Assembly (NCBI GenBank): GCA_002394965.1
Contig: DGVL01000033.1
Location: 1-22,099 of the forward strand
Origin: Lachnospira sp. UBA4285
Lineage (GTDB): Bacteria; Bacillota; Clostridia; Lachnospirales; Lachnospiraceae
Direction: 5' to 3'
Length of the DNA: 22,099 nucleotides
Every line of letters begins with the position of its first letter. Within the stretch, counting starts at the first letter, position 1. A program made the position numbers and the translations under genes. The notes beneath the pieces were generated by a model. That model saw only the letters and a list, made by a program, of their open reading frames with translations, had not been told where the DNA came from and searched no databases. Shown piece after piece: positions 14,797-22,099 of this stretch.

Positions 14797-14849
14797 TAAA
14801 AAAGGCACCGGATCGCCGCGCAGTTGGGCGCGGCTTTCCGATGCCTTTT
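14797..14849 (-). terminator. Strong terminator of the alpha-mannosidase gene (bidirectional in form)
   Basis: Outer stem GGCACCGGA (14804-14812) with TCCGATGCC (14837-14845), one mismatch; inner perfect stem GCCGCGC (14815-14821) with GCGCGGC (14828-14834). On the minus strand it is followed by a run of Ts (seven As on the plus strand at 14797-14803), and on the plus strand by TTTT. It lies 91 bases past the mannosidase stop. The stretch 14542-14796 towards the AlkD-like gene holds no gene that I can support. Confidence 0.88.
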
Positions 14850-14939
14850 GTGTTCAGCCGGGAATCCGGATTTTCTGCCCGATGCCGGGCGCAGGCCGGA
14901 CAGCAGGGCAGACAAGCTCATGCAGACCCCGGCATGTTC

Positions 14940-17900
14940 TCAGATCTTCCCGACCGGAACTTCAAACGTAATGATCTCGAACGGTGTCCAGGAAAGCGTG
15001 TCGGTTTCCCCTTCCGGATCTTCCAGCATATTGGTGAGCGTCACGGTGCAGGGAAGCTTCATCTGCCCGCGGGTGCCGTTTTGCTCGCTGAGACGGAACA
15101 CGATGTGTTCTCTGTCTTCCGAGAGCTTGACGGACTCAAGGTACAGAGGCTCAAATGTGCAGCCGGAGAAGAGCTCGGGCACGTCGGCCGCATCGGTGCG
15201 CACGGGCGGCACATTGTACTCGAAGGCCAGATCGTTGATGTGCGCGTCCACATGATCCCCCTCGTGCGGAACGATCAGGCAGCAGAAATCGTGGTGTCCG
15301 ATGTCCGAGAGAACGTCCGGGCGGATATTGGAGCGCAGCAGCGAGAGAGAATAACCGTTCTCCTCAACGCCAAGTCCGTACTTGCCCTCGTTGATCAGAG
15401 CGACACCGCCGTCCTTTTCGGCAAAGTCGGCCCATTTGTGATGGCATACCTCAAAGCGCGCCTGCTGCCAGGTGGTGTTGCGGTGCGTCTCGCGGCGGAT
15501 ATATCCGGCGCTCGTGTCGCAGACAAGCTCGCGCGACAGCGCGTTGATGCCGTAAGAAGCCTTGACAAGACGGTGCTTCTCATTCCAGTCGGTGATGTGC
15601 TCGACCTCGATGGCCGGCGACTCCCGGAAGAATCGGATGATCATCGTCCAGGGGCTGCCCGACGGCGTGGCGAGCTTCACGGTGAATTCCGCCACGGTCC
15701 CGGTGCAGTGCGTGGCATGCAGAGGCTCTGTGACCGTCCAGTTGTACTCAACTTCCTTGTAGTTCGGCAGAATATCCCAGGCGTCATACATCCCCGGGAC
15801 ATCCTGATAGATGTGAAGCTTGTTGAAGCCTCCGTCCGTCCACTCCCGCGACAGTTTCCGGTCAAAGAGACTTGCGAAGCTGCCGTCCGGATTCAGTGTG
15901 GCGCGGTAATACGGTGTTTCGACGCAGATGCCTTCCGAAGCAGAGGAGGAGCGGATCCAGGAAGTATCGGCGGAAGCGCTCAGTGTCACATCACCGGCGG
16001 AAAGTGGGGCAAGGGCTGCCCTGGCAAAATATCCCGCCTTACCTTCCCGGATGCAGTCGCCCTCTTCATCCTCGATGAATGTGACACCTGTCCGGGCCTT
16101 GTTAAGCGGATTGAACAGCCGGACGCTCTTCCTGGCCGCCGGCTTCAGATCCGAAGGAGCGGCAGGGGCTGCGTGGCGCCGCCCGGTCTCGTCCAGCCCG
16201 TCGGCAAAGTGGAACGCGTCGTGCAGGTATGGCACGTCGGTCTCATGATCCGGGATGGAAACAGTCTGACCGGCAATAAGAGCGTCAAGAACAGACTCGA
16301 CCTTCTCATAGTCGCGCACCGCGTCCTCGAATACCGGATTGATGTGGCTGCCCGGCAGGATGTCGTGGAACTGATTTAAGAGCAGCTTCTTCCACGCCCA
16401 GGTGAGCACGTCGTACGGATAGGAGATTCCCTTTTTCATCCGGAGGACCGAGAGCAGCTCGGCCGTGCGCAGTTTGAACTCCAGCCTCCGGTTGAATGCC
16501 TTGAGCACGGACTTGGTCGTGAAGGTCCCGCGGTGCATCTCCAGGTACAGCTCACCGTCCCAGGTGGCCAGATTCCTGTTGCCGTCGAAGTTGCGGTGCA
16601 GGAATTCGTCCGCCCGCATATGCTCTGTCTTTGGCATCACCGAGAGCTTGTCAAAGCGGTGCATCATCTCGATCATTTCTTCTGTCGCGCCGGAACCGCC
16701 GTCGCCGTACCCGAACATCGACAGCGTCTGGCCGCCGGTCTCCTTGTCCTGGTATGCGTTCCAGTTCTCCATGATCTGGGAGGGCATGTTCCACGTGATG
16801 AAATGGGTCGGCGGAACGCAAGCGTAGATCCGGGAGCCGTCAATTCCCTTCCACAGGAAGTTGTTGTGCGGGAAACGGTTCGTGTCGTTCCAGGTCGACA
16901 TCTTGTTGGAGACGAAATAGTTCACGCCCGACTTCTTCAGGATCTGCGGCAGAATCCAGCTGTTGCCGAACACGTCCGGCAGCCAGGCGCTGTCCACCGT
17001 GATTCCGAACTCGCGGCGGTAGAACTGCTGGCCGTACAGACACTGGCGGATCAGCGACTCGGCGGAAGGCAGGTTGCAGTCCGGCTCCACGTACATCGCG
17101 CCCACCGGCTCGAACTGTCCGCTCTTCACCTTCTCCTTCAGCTCATCGAACAGATCCGGGTAGTATTCTTTGAGGAGCTCGTAGGCATACGGCTGCGTGT
17201 GCGCGTAGTGGAAATCCGGGTACTCGTCCATCAGGCGCATCTGGATCAGCACGGTCCGCGCGTTCTTCTGGACCACGTGAATCCGGCGCCAGTAATACGC
17301 CAGGTCCAGATGCGAGTGGCCGACGAGCGCCACATTGCCGCTCGAGCGGAAATCCGTGTTCTGATAGATGTGCTTCTCAATATAGTCAAGCGCCGCGTCA
17401 ACGCCGTCCCACGTGTCAAAATCCACGAGATTCAGCGCCGCATTGAGCTCGCGGTTTAAAAACGTCCGGTAGTCCTCGTCGAATTCATCCGACTTGGCGA
17501 TGTCCAGCAGGATCGTCAGGTCATAGAACAGCTTCAGAAGGTCCTCGCGAAGCGTCACGATCCACGCGCCCGTAAAAATCTGCCGGCATCCGCGGCTGCT
17601 CATCGCGTCCGGGTTGCGCTCGTCATCCGGCTTCGAGCGGTTGAAAGCCTCAATCTCCAGGTCAAACGAGCCGTCCTCCCTGACAAATGGCGCCAGAGGC
17701 AGCCGGTCCCGGTTTGGGTCGATGCCGCCGGCATAGCGGCCGTTGATCTTCACCAGCATCTCCGCTGCGGTGTGCAGCATAAAATACGTCTTCTGCCCGG
17801 CCAGCTCTTCCGGAATCTTCGCGCTGCCCCGGATGAAAACACTGCCGTCCGGCGTGAAGTACACATCCCCCTGCTTGAGAGGTCTGTAGTCGTTGTCGTA

Positions 17901-18056
17901 AATGTACTGATTCTCCGCGATCTGATGGGCGTCGCGGACTTCAAGCCCCGTGATCTCAAAGCGGTCCTTTACAAGTGCCCGCTTGATCCATCCATAGCGC
18001 AGGTCCGTCCACTCCTCCGGACGCATCGAGCGCCTCACAACCTTGACAAATGCCAT
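14940..18056 (-). CDS. Alpha-mannosidase, glycoside hydrolase family 38
   Basis: A 1038-residue GH38 enzyme without signal peptide, so presumably cytoplasmic, cutting alpha-mannosides from oligosaccharides taken up by the cell. An N-terminal beta region (about 1-235) is followed by the catalytic barrel: VGHSHLDLAYYW (zinc ligands His247, Asp251), HTQPYAYE (286-293), and SAWLPDVFGNSWILPQILKKSG with the nucleophile Asp361. LLLNQFHDILPGSH carries the C-terminal histidine of the zinc site. The rest is the large beta-sandwich C-terminal part typical of GH38. The length matches bacterial relatives. The start has AAAGGAA upstream. It is the last gene of a minus-strand set with a two-component system, which suggests sensing and use of mannose-containing glycans, an inference from position. 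Confidence 0.95.
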   Translation of the reverse strand: MAFVKVVRRSMRPEEWTDLRYGWIKRALVKDRFEITGLEVRDAHQIAENQYIYDNDYRPLKQGDVYFTPDGSVFIRGSAKIPEELAGQKTYFMLHTAAEMLVKINGRYAGGIDPNRDRLPLAPFVREDGSFDLEIEAFNRSKPDDERNPDAMSSRGCRQIFTGAWIVTLREDLLKLFYDLTILLDIAKSDEFDEDYRTFLNRELNAALNLVDFDTWDGVDAALDYIEKHIYQNTDFRSSGNVALVGHSHLDLAYYWRRIHVVQKNARTVLIQMRLMDEYPDFHYAHTQPYAYELLKEYYPDLFDELKEKVKSGQFEPVGAMYVEPDCNLPSAESLIRQCLYGQQFYRREFGITVDSAWLPDVFGNSWILPQILKKSGVNYFVSNKMSTWNDTNRFPHNNFLWKGIDGSRIYACVPPTHFITWNMPSQIMENWNAYQDKETGGQTLSMFGYGDGGSGATEEMIEMMHRFDKLSVMPKTEHMRADEFLHRNFDGNRNLATWDGELYLEMHRGTFTTKSVLKAFNRRLEFKLRTAELLSVLRMKKGISYPYDVLTWAWKKLLLNQFHDILPGSHINPVFEDAVRDYEKVESVLDALIAGQTVSIPDHETDVPYLHDAFHFADGLDETGRRHAAPAAPSDLKPAARKSVRLFNPLNKARTGVTFIEDEEGDCIREGKAGYFARAALAPLSAGDVTLSASADTSWIRSSSASEGICVETPYYRATLNPDGSFASLFDRKLSREWTDGGFNKLHIYQDVPGMYDAWDILPNYKEVEYNWTVTEPLHATHCTGTVAEFTVKLATPSGSPWTMIIRFFRESPAIEVEHITDWNEKHRLVKASYGINALSRELVCDTSAGYIRRETHRNTTWQQARFEVCHHKWADFAEKDGGVALINEGKYGLGVEENGYSLSLLRSNIRPDVLSDIGHHDFCCLIVPHEGDHVDAHINDLAFEYNVPPVRTDAADVPELFSGCTFEPLYLESVKLSEDREHIVFRLSEQNGTRGQMKLPCTVTLTNMLEDPEGETDTLSWTPFEIITFEVPVGKI

Positions 18057-18095
18057 ATCCGATTCCTTTCCCGGCCTTGAATTTCCTTCACCTTT

Positions 18096-18335
18096 TCAGA
18101 CAACTGTGTCCCAGAAGAACGGTTTCTTCCGGATCCCCCGTACTTCGACATCCTGTCCGAGATCCCGCAGGATCTCATCGTGAATCCACTTTTCACAGCG
18201 GTCCAGGATGATGCATTTCGAGCACTCGGCGCGAAACAGCAGGGTCAGCGTCTTCCCGTCGAATGAGACGAATTCCACCCAGCCTCCGTCTCCGCGGATC
18301 TTCTGGGAAAGCGTGCTGCGGATGTATTCTTCCAT
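18096..18335 (-). CDS. Small NifU C-terminal-like protein
   Basis: A 79-residue protein that resembles a lone NifU C-terminal (Fe-S scaffold) domain: LSQKIRGDGGWVEFVSFDG (9-27) corresponds to the L-x(n)-DGG-x-V-E-x-V start of that domain, and FRAECSKC (34-41) to its CxxC motif. A third cysteine, Cys47, follows. The rest of the scaffold is a helix WIHDEILRDLG and an extended end. A short stand-alone protein of this type could carry an Fe-S cluster, but this is inferred from few residues. It starts at ATG 18335 with AAAGGAA upstream, just past a hairpin, and ends 39 bases before the alpha-mannosidase start, so the two are probably cotranscribed. Why it sits in a glycan cluster is not clear. Confidence 0.65.
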   Translation of the reverse strand: MEEYIRSTLSQKIRGDGGWVEFVSFDGKTLTLLFRAECSKCIILDRCEKWIHDEILRDLGQDVEVRGIRKKPFFWDTVV

Positions 18336-18348
18336 AAAGTTCCTTTCC

Positions 18349-18374
18349 CGGGCAGTCTAAGGACGGACTGCCCG
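18349..18374 (-). promoter_or_regulatory. Hairpin between the kinase and the NifU-like gene
   Basis: A 9-bp perfect stem CGGGCAGTC (18349-18357) / GACTGCCCG (18366-18374). It lacks a T-run in either direction, so it is not a standard terminator; it could be an mRNA processing or stability element ahead of the RBS of the NifU-like gene. Confidence 0.4.
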
Positions 18375-18448
18375 ACTGTATTTACCTATCATCATAAGAA
18401 ATCAGGCCTGAAAAGGAAGGACAGAATCAAACATCAGAAGGACTGAAT

Positions 18449-20257
18449 TTATTTATTCCTCTCTCTGCCCTCGTGAATGACGAATGCGATCGTGCTCTGG
18501 TAGTACGGAATGGATTCGGCTGACACTTCGATGTTTCCCTCGCCGTAGTAGGTAATCAGGCGCTGATAGACATTGTGAATTCCGACGTGCCGGCGGGCTT
18601 CTTCCGAGTTATCCTTCATGATCGAGAGGACTTGATGTTCATCAAAACCAGATCCGTTGTCACTGACGCGGACGGTGAGAACATCCTCTTCCGGCCGGGC
18701 GAACTCTACTTCAATCGTCGGAGCGGAGGCAGAAGGCATGGAGGCGTCGATTCCGAAACCGTGCCGGATAGAATTTTCGATCAGCGGCTGCAGGATTGTC
18801 TTCAGAATCAGATGCTCGGATAATTCCGGTGCTGTCCGGTACATGAAGAGGATCTTCTGGCTGAAGCGCTGATTCATGATGCGCACATAGGCCTGGGCGT
18901 GCCGGATTTCGGAGGACACAGGGATAAGGTCACTTCCGCCGGAGAGACCGATGCGCAGATATTCGGCCAGATGCTGGATCATATTCGTGGCGGTTTCGGT
19001 ATCCTGACGCAGTACTTCGGACTGAATCTCCTCGAGTGTGTTGTAGAGAAAGTGCGGATTGATCTGCTCGGTCAGCAGTTTCAGCTCGGTTCTGTATTTG
19101 CTGCTCTCTTCCTCACGGATCTGAATGATCTGCTGCTGAATCGTGTCATACATCTCGTTTATGGCATTCATGAGCTGGCTCACTTCGTCATTGGAGGTGA
19201 AGGTCACATGCCCGGTGTACGTCCCCTGTTCGATCTCCCGCACAACCTTGAGCAGTATCCGGATCGGCCGGGTGACCATATTTGTAAACACGATGGAGAG
19301 AATGATGGTGATCAGTATGATGATCAGCGTGATGTTGATGATCGGGCCGAGGAATCCCTGCAGAATAGAGGCAAAAGATACCGTGTGGCTGATTCCCATA
19401 AGGTACAGGCTGCCGAAGGAAAGGGAACGCACAGCGACATACCGGCCATTTTCCCGCAGGACATCTTCCCGGGCTGAGAGATCCGGGTAAGACTGCACTT
19501 CCGTGGCCGCTTCCCGGACTGCTTCATCCGGGGCATAAGGGTAGAGCAGACTCCCGTCCGCTGACAGGAGGGCGTAGTGATCGATCGCCTCCTGATACCC
19601 CGAGAGCAGAAGAGAAGTGCGCATGGTGTCTGCATCCAGCAGAATCACGATATAGAAGTCAGAAGGCGAATCCCCCAGATTCAGCTGGAAGTAGCTGCCG
19701 ACCAGACGGATGGGGAATACCATCGGGATGACGTCGGAATTGGAAGAAAAGGGGCTGGACCTGCCGGGCAGGAACGTGATGCCGCGCGCATCGGTAAGTT
19801 CTCCTTTTTTAAAAAGGCGGTCAAGAGAACTTCGCGGCGATGTATTCAGAGAATAGAAGATTCTCCCCTGATCCGGCGAGACGAGGAGGGAACTGGAGAC
19901 GAGGTAGTCGGCGTTGTTGAGCGCGGAGATCTCTTCCTGGAATGTCCCGGAACTCTCCCTGTACCATGCGTTCTGCGTGACGATCGGAAAGGTCTTGTTC
20001 AGAAAATCCTCCGTTCCGATAATACTGACGAACCGTTTCTCCAGAACATTGAGATTATTGGCCAGCGAAGACGCGGCATTGTCTGTCTGCACGCCGGTCT
20101 GCGACAGCAGCCGGCCCGAGTTGTGGCGGCTGTACACAAGCGACACGGTCAGAAGTACAGCAAACACGACAAGAATTGTGATAGAGATCAGAAGTGCCCT
20201 CAGTTTGTTCAGAAGCGAAGCATTTTCCAGAAATTTTCCTGGCTTGATAGGTTTCAT
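18449..20257 (-). CDS. LytS-type membrane sensor histidine kinase
   Basis: A 602-residue sensor kinase. One membrane helix lies at 21-43, followed by an extracellular sensor of about 255 residues (likely a double-Cache type fold), a second helix at 304-326, and a HAMP region (327-380). The kinase part has EQINPHFLYNTLEEI with the phosphorylated His402, an N-box QPLIENSIRHGFG (Asn495), and the ATP lid DNGSGF (533-538) with HVGIHNVYQRL. This is the His_kinase/HATPase arrangement of YesM/LytS proteins, which in clostridia pair with AraC-type regulators and control sugar uptake genes. ATG 20257 was chosen over a longer frame because the first helix then comes at the N-terminus and AGAGGA precedes it. 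It starts 46 bases after the regulator gene, in one operon. Confidence 0.93.
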   Translation of the reverse strand: MKPIKPGKFLENASLLNKLRALLISITILVVFAVLLTVSLVYSRHNSGRLLSQTGVQTDNAASSLANNLNVLEKRFVSIIGTEDFLNKTFPIVTQNAWYRESSGTFQEEISALNNADYLVSSSLLVSPDQGRIFYSLNTSPRSSLDRLFKKGELTDARGITFLPGRSSPFSSNSDVIPMVFPIRLVGSYFQLNLGDSPSDFYIVILLDADTMRTSLLLSGYQEAIDHYALLSADGSLLYPYAPDEAVREAATEVQSYPDLSAREDVLRENGRYVAVRSLSFGSLYLMGISHTVSFASILQGFLGPIINITLIIILITIILSIVFTNMVTRPIRILLKVVREIEQGTYTGHVTFTSNDEVSQLMNAINEMYDTIQQQIIQIREEESSKYRTELKLLTEQINPHFLYNTLEEIQSEVLRQDTETATNMIQHLAEYLRIGLSGGSDLIPVSSEIRHAQAYVRIMNQRFSQKILFMYRTAPELSEHLILKTILQPLIENSIRHGFGIDASMPSASAPTIEVEFARPEEDVLTVRVSDNGSGFDEHQVLSIMKDNSEEARRHVGIHNVYQRLITYYGEGNIEVSAESIPYYQSTIAFVIHEGRERNK

Positions 20258-20303
20258 GGATGGAATCCTCTGCTGTAAGCGACGCGAAGATGACGGCCTG
20301 GTG

Positions 20304-21875
20304 TCAGTGGCGGTACTTCGCCTGAAAATCAGACGGCGTGATGCCGTTGATATTCTTGAAAGCCCGCGAGAAAGATCGGTAATCATTGTATCCGAGCTTG
20401 AGAGCCAGTTCCGTCACCTGCGTGTCGGGCGCAAGCAGTGCGATTCTGGCGTACTCCATCTTCTCGCGGAGCATGTAGTCCCGGAGATTCTGCCCGGTTT
20501 TCTTCTTGAAATAGATCGCGAAGTACGAAGGACTCAGGTGCACTTCATTGGCCACATCTTCGATCCGGGGTGAGTCCAGAATATGATCTTTGATCCAGGA
20601 GACGGCTTTGCGTATCAGCGGATCGTCAGACTGGATGTTTTCGGAAGGCTGCTCGCGCTTTTCTTTTCCGTATCCATAGACAGCGTCTATGTACTCTGAC
20701 AGATACGTGAAACGGCGGATCAGCCAGTTCAGGATTTCATCTGTACTCTGCAGGGTGTAGAGTTCTCTCGGCGTGGAGAGACCCTGGATATTGCCGTGGG
20801 ACCACTCGGAGAACTCCTTGTCGATGCGCTGACACAGCGAAAAGCAGCCGCCCAGCAGGTAGTTGGGAGCCGGCATCGGCACATACATGAGCGCCGCAAG
20901 GAAATCCCGGCAGGCTTTTTCAATTCCCTCCCGGTCATTCCGGACGATGCACTGTACGAGCGGAAGGCAGTCGATATCCGTGAATTTCTGCTTCGGCGCA
21001 ACGGTGCAGATCATGGTCCAGGGATAGACGCTCAGGCTGCTGTTGTACAGCTGATATGTTATGGCGCTCAGAGCGCGGCTGTAGGAATACGGTGCCTGAA
21101 GCAGTCCGTCGACCGGATCGCCGATGCCGATGACGGGCGATGGGATACCTTCCTGCGCGAAAAGCTGAAGCAGCCGGTTGCTGTCTCCGGCGGGATCGCC
21201 GGCACCGCAGTTGCACACGCCGGCGATCTGACTTTCATCATATACAACGAAGAAATGCGGATCTCTCCAGGTGTGCCCTTCGATGACGCGCAGGATCCGG
21301 GCGCCTTCGGCGCTGCTGCGGAGGACCGGATCCTTCCAGGAGATGCATACGCAGTAGCAGGCACCGTTGTGCAGGACGGTTCCCGTCGTCGAGAGCATGT
21401 TGTCAAGAGATCCCTGGTTCATGATATGTCCGCTGATCAGATTCCGTATGAAATTCTCCGTCAGTTTCTTTATATAACCCGCGTTGGGCTTCTGGTCCGT
21501 GCGGCTTGCGCAGACGTGACAGAGTTCATCGTACAGCTCCGTGATGTTCAGTGGCTTCAGAAGATAGGCTCTGGCGCCAACCCGGATGGCGTCCCGGGCA
21601 TAGTTGAAATCGTCATACCCGGAGAGAATGATGAAGTCGGTCGTCAGGCCGCTTTCTCTGGCCAGCTTCATGACCTCAAGTCCGCTCATGCCCGGCATGC
21701 GGATGTCCATCACGGCGATGTCCGGCTTGCAGCTCAGAATCAGGTCCAGCGCCTCCTGACCGGTGGAGGCACTGCCGGCGATTTTGATCCCGAGGTCATC
21801 CCAGCGAACCGCCATGGTCAGTTCTTCTACAATTGAAGCTTCGTCGTCACAAAGCACGGCAGTATATTCAGACAT
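20304..21875 (-). CDS. AraC-type two-component response regulator (YesN-like)
   Basis: A 523-residue regulator. The receiver domain (about 1-120) has the acidic pair Asp10-Asp11, the phosphorylated Asp57 in VMDIRMPG, Ser85 in ILSGYDD and Lys107 in LLKPL. A middle region (about 130-400) of unknown fold may take part in dimerisation. The C-terminus (about 420-523) is an AraC double helix-turn-helix, with RIEDVANEVHLSPSYFAIYFKKKTG and TELALKLGYNDYRSFSRAFKNING. Together with the downstream LytS-like kinase it forms a YesMN-type system, probably activating the adjacent genes in response to an extracellular sugar or peptide. The start has AGGAG about 11 bases upstream. Confidence 0.95.
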   Translation of the reverse strand: MSEYTAVLCDDEASIVEELTMAVRWDDLGIKIAGSASTGQEALDLILSCKPDIAVMDIRMPGMSGLEVMKLARESGLTTDFIILSGYDDFNYARDAIRVGARAYLLKPLNITELYDELCHVCASRTDQKPNAGYIKKLTENFIRNLISGHIMNQGSLDNMLSTTGTVLHNGACYCVCISWKDPVLRSSAEGARILRVIEGHTWRDPHFFVVYDESQIAGVCNCGAGDPAGDSNRLLQLFAQEGIPSPVIGIGDPVDGLLQAPYSYSRALSAITYQLYNSSLSVYPWTMICTVAPKQKFTDIDCLPLVQCIVRNDREGIEKACRDFLAALMYVPMPAPNYLLGGCFSLCQRIDKEFSEWSHGNIQGLSTPRELYTLQSTDEILNWLIRRFTYLSEYIDAVYGYGKEKREQPSENIQSDDPLIRKAVSWIKDHILDSPRIEDVANEVHLSPSYFAIYFKKKTGQNLRDYMLREKMEYARIALLAPDTQVTELALKLGYNDYRSFSRAFKNINGITPSDFQAKYRH

Positions 21876-21929
21876 TGTCTCAGCACTCCTGTCACACTGT
21901 TATCAAGAAAAAATGAGGCTTTTATTCAA

Positions 21930-21935
21930 ATTGTA
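21930..21935 (-). promoter_or_regulatory. Possible -10 box of the two-component operon
   Basis: TACAAT on the minus strand lies about 55 bases before the regulator start. No clear -35 is seen, so this is a weak call. Confidence 0.25.
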
Positions 21936-22009
21936 CCAAGAAGTGACCGGATTACCAGTGTCGATTGATGGATTTTGCCACAGCGATAATAAAATGTGTC
22001 CTTCTTGTG

Positions 22010-22025
22010 AACATTATTCAATGTT
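22010..22025. promoter_or_regulatory. Dyad in the divergent intergenic region
   Basis: AACATTATTCAATGTT is a perfect 6-bp inverted repeat with a 4-base spacer, 60 bases before the start of the rightmost gene. It could be an operator, but AraC-type regulators often use direct repeats, so the link to the nearby regulator is open. Confidence 0.3.
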
Positions 22026-22085
22026 AAATTTCAGATAACATCATAAAACATATGTAAAATGCATGGTTCAAAATAGGAGGAAAAA

Positions 22086-22099
22086 ATGAGCAGATTCAA
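22086..22099 (+). CDS. Start of a divergent gene, cut by the window edge
   Basis: ATG 22086 has a near-ideal AGGAGG (22075-22080) five bases upstream, and the visible codons read M-S-R-F before the window ends. The start is well supported, but the product cannot be identified. Genes in this position, divergent from a YesMN-type system, are often sugar-binding proteins of ABC transporters; that is a guess from context. Confidence 0.55.

Noticed and set aside
14724..16379. Long plus-strand open frame of 551 codons
   Set aside because: It is antisense to the GH38 gene, whose motifs are clear on the minus strand, and it has no family motifs; a typical shadow in GC-rich DNA.
20796..21836. Plus-strand open frame of 346 codons
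   Set aside because: Antisense to the AraC-type regulator, which has an intact receiver and HTH; no RBS.

Overview
The window looks like chromosomal DNA from a GC-rich anaerobic Firmicute, most likely a gut clostridium of the Lachnospiraceae type. I infer this from gene content and style: strong AGGAGG ribosome binding sites, sigma-A-like promoters, an AraC-type response regulator paired with a LytS-like kinase, a GH38 mannosidase and a MarR-controlled ABC exporter. No rRNA or tRNA gene, insertion sequence or CRISPR array was recognised. No marker in the window fixes the species.

Left part (1-5.9 kb): the 3' end of leuS and its terminator; a multi-pass membrane protein of unknown function followed by a HAD phosphatase; a CapA-like metallophosphatase on the minus strand; then a MarR regulator and a single ABC exporter half. 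The MarR gene has a duplicated promoter/operator block in front of it.

Middle (6.0-11.5 kb): a small arsenic operon (ArsR, ACR3 efflux pump) that ends in a decayed arsC, fused end to start with nfo (endonuclease IV). A PHP-domain phosphoesterase and the overlapping nagB-nagA pair for amino-sugar catabolism follow.

Repeat region (11.46-11.97 kb): this is the most unusual part. Four 22-bp tandem repeats run into five inverted-repeat units with an exact 63-bp period. The arms hold a constant ATTCAGC/GCTGAAT core, and their inner bases change in a compensating way. The array abuts the 3' end of a minus-strand gene whose protein carries a PD-(D/E)XK-like nuclease signature.

Right part (12.8-22.1 kb): a nitrilase-superfamily amidohydrolase with a structured leader, an AlkD-like DNA-alkylation repair protein, and a minus-strand glycan cluster. 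In transcription order the cluster is AraC-type response regulator, LytS-like sensor kinase, a small NifU-C-like protein and a GH38 alpha-mannosidase. A divergent gene begins at 22086 with a strong RBS; only its first codons are visible. nagBA and the mannosidase cluster together suggest use of host or dietary glycans.
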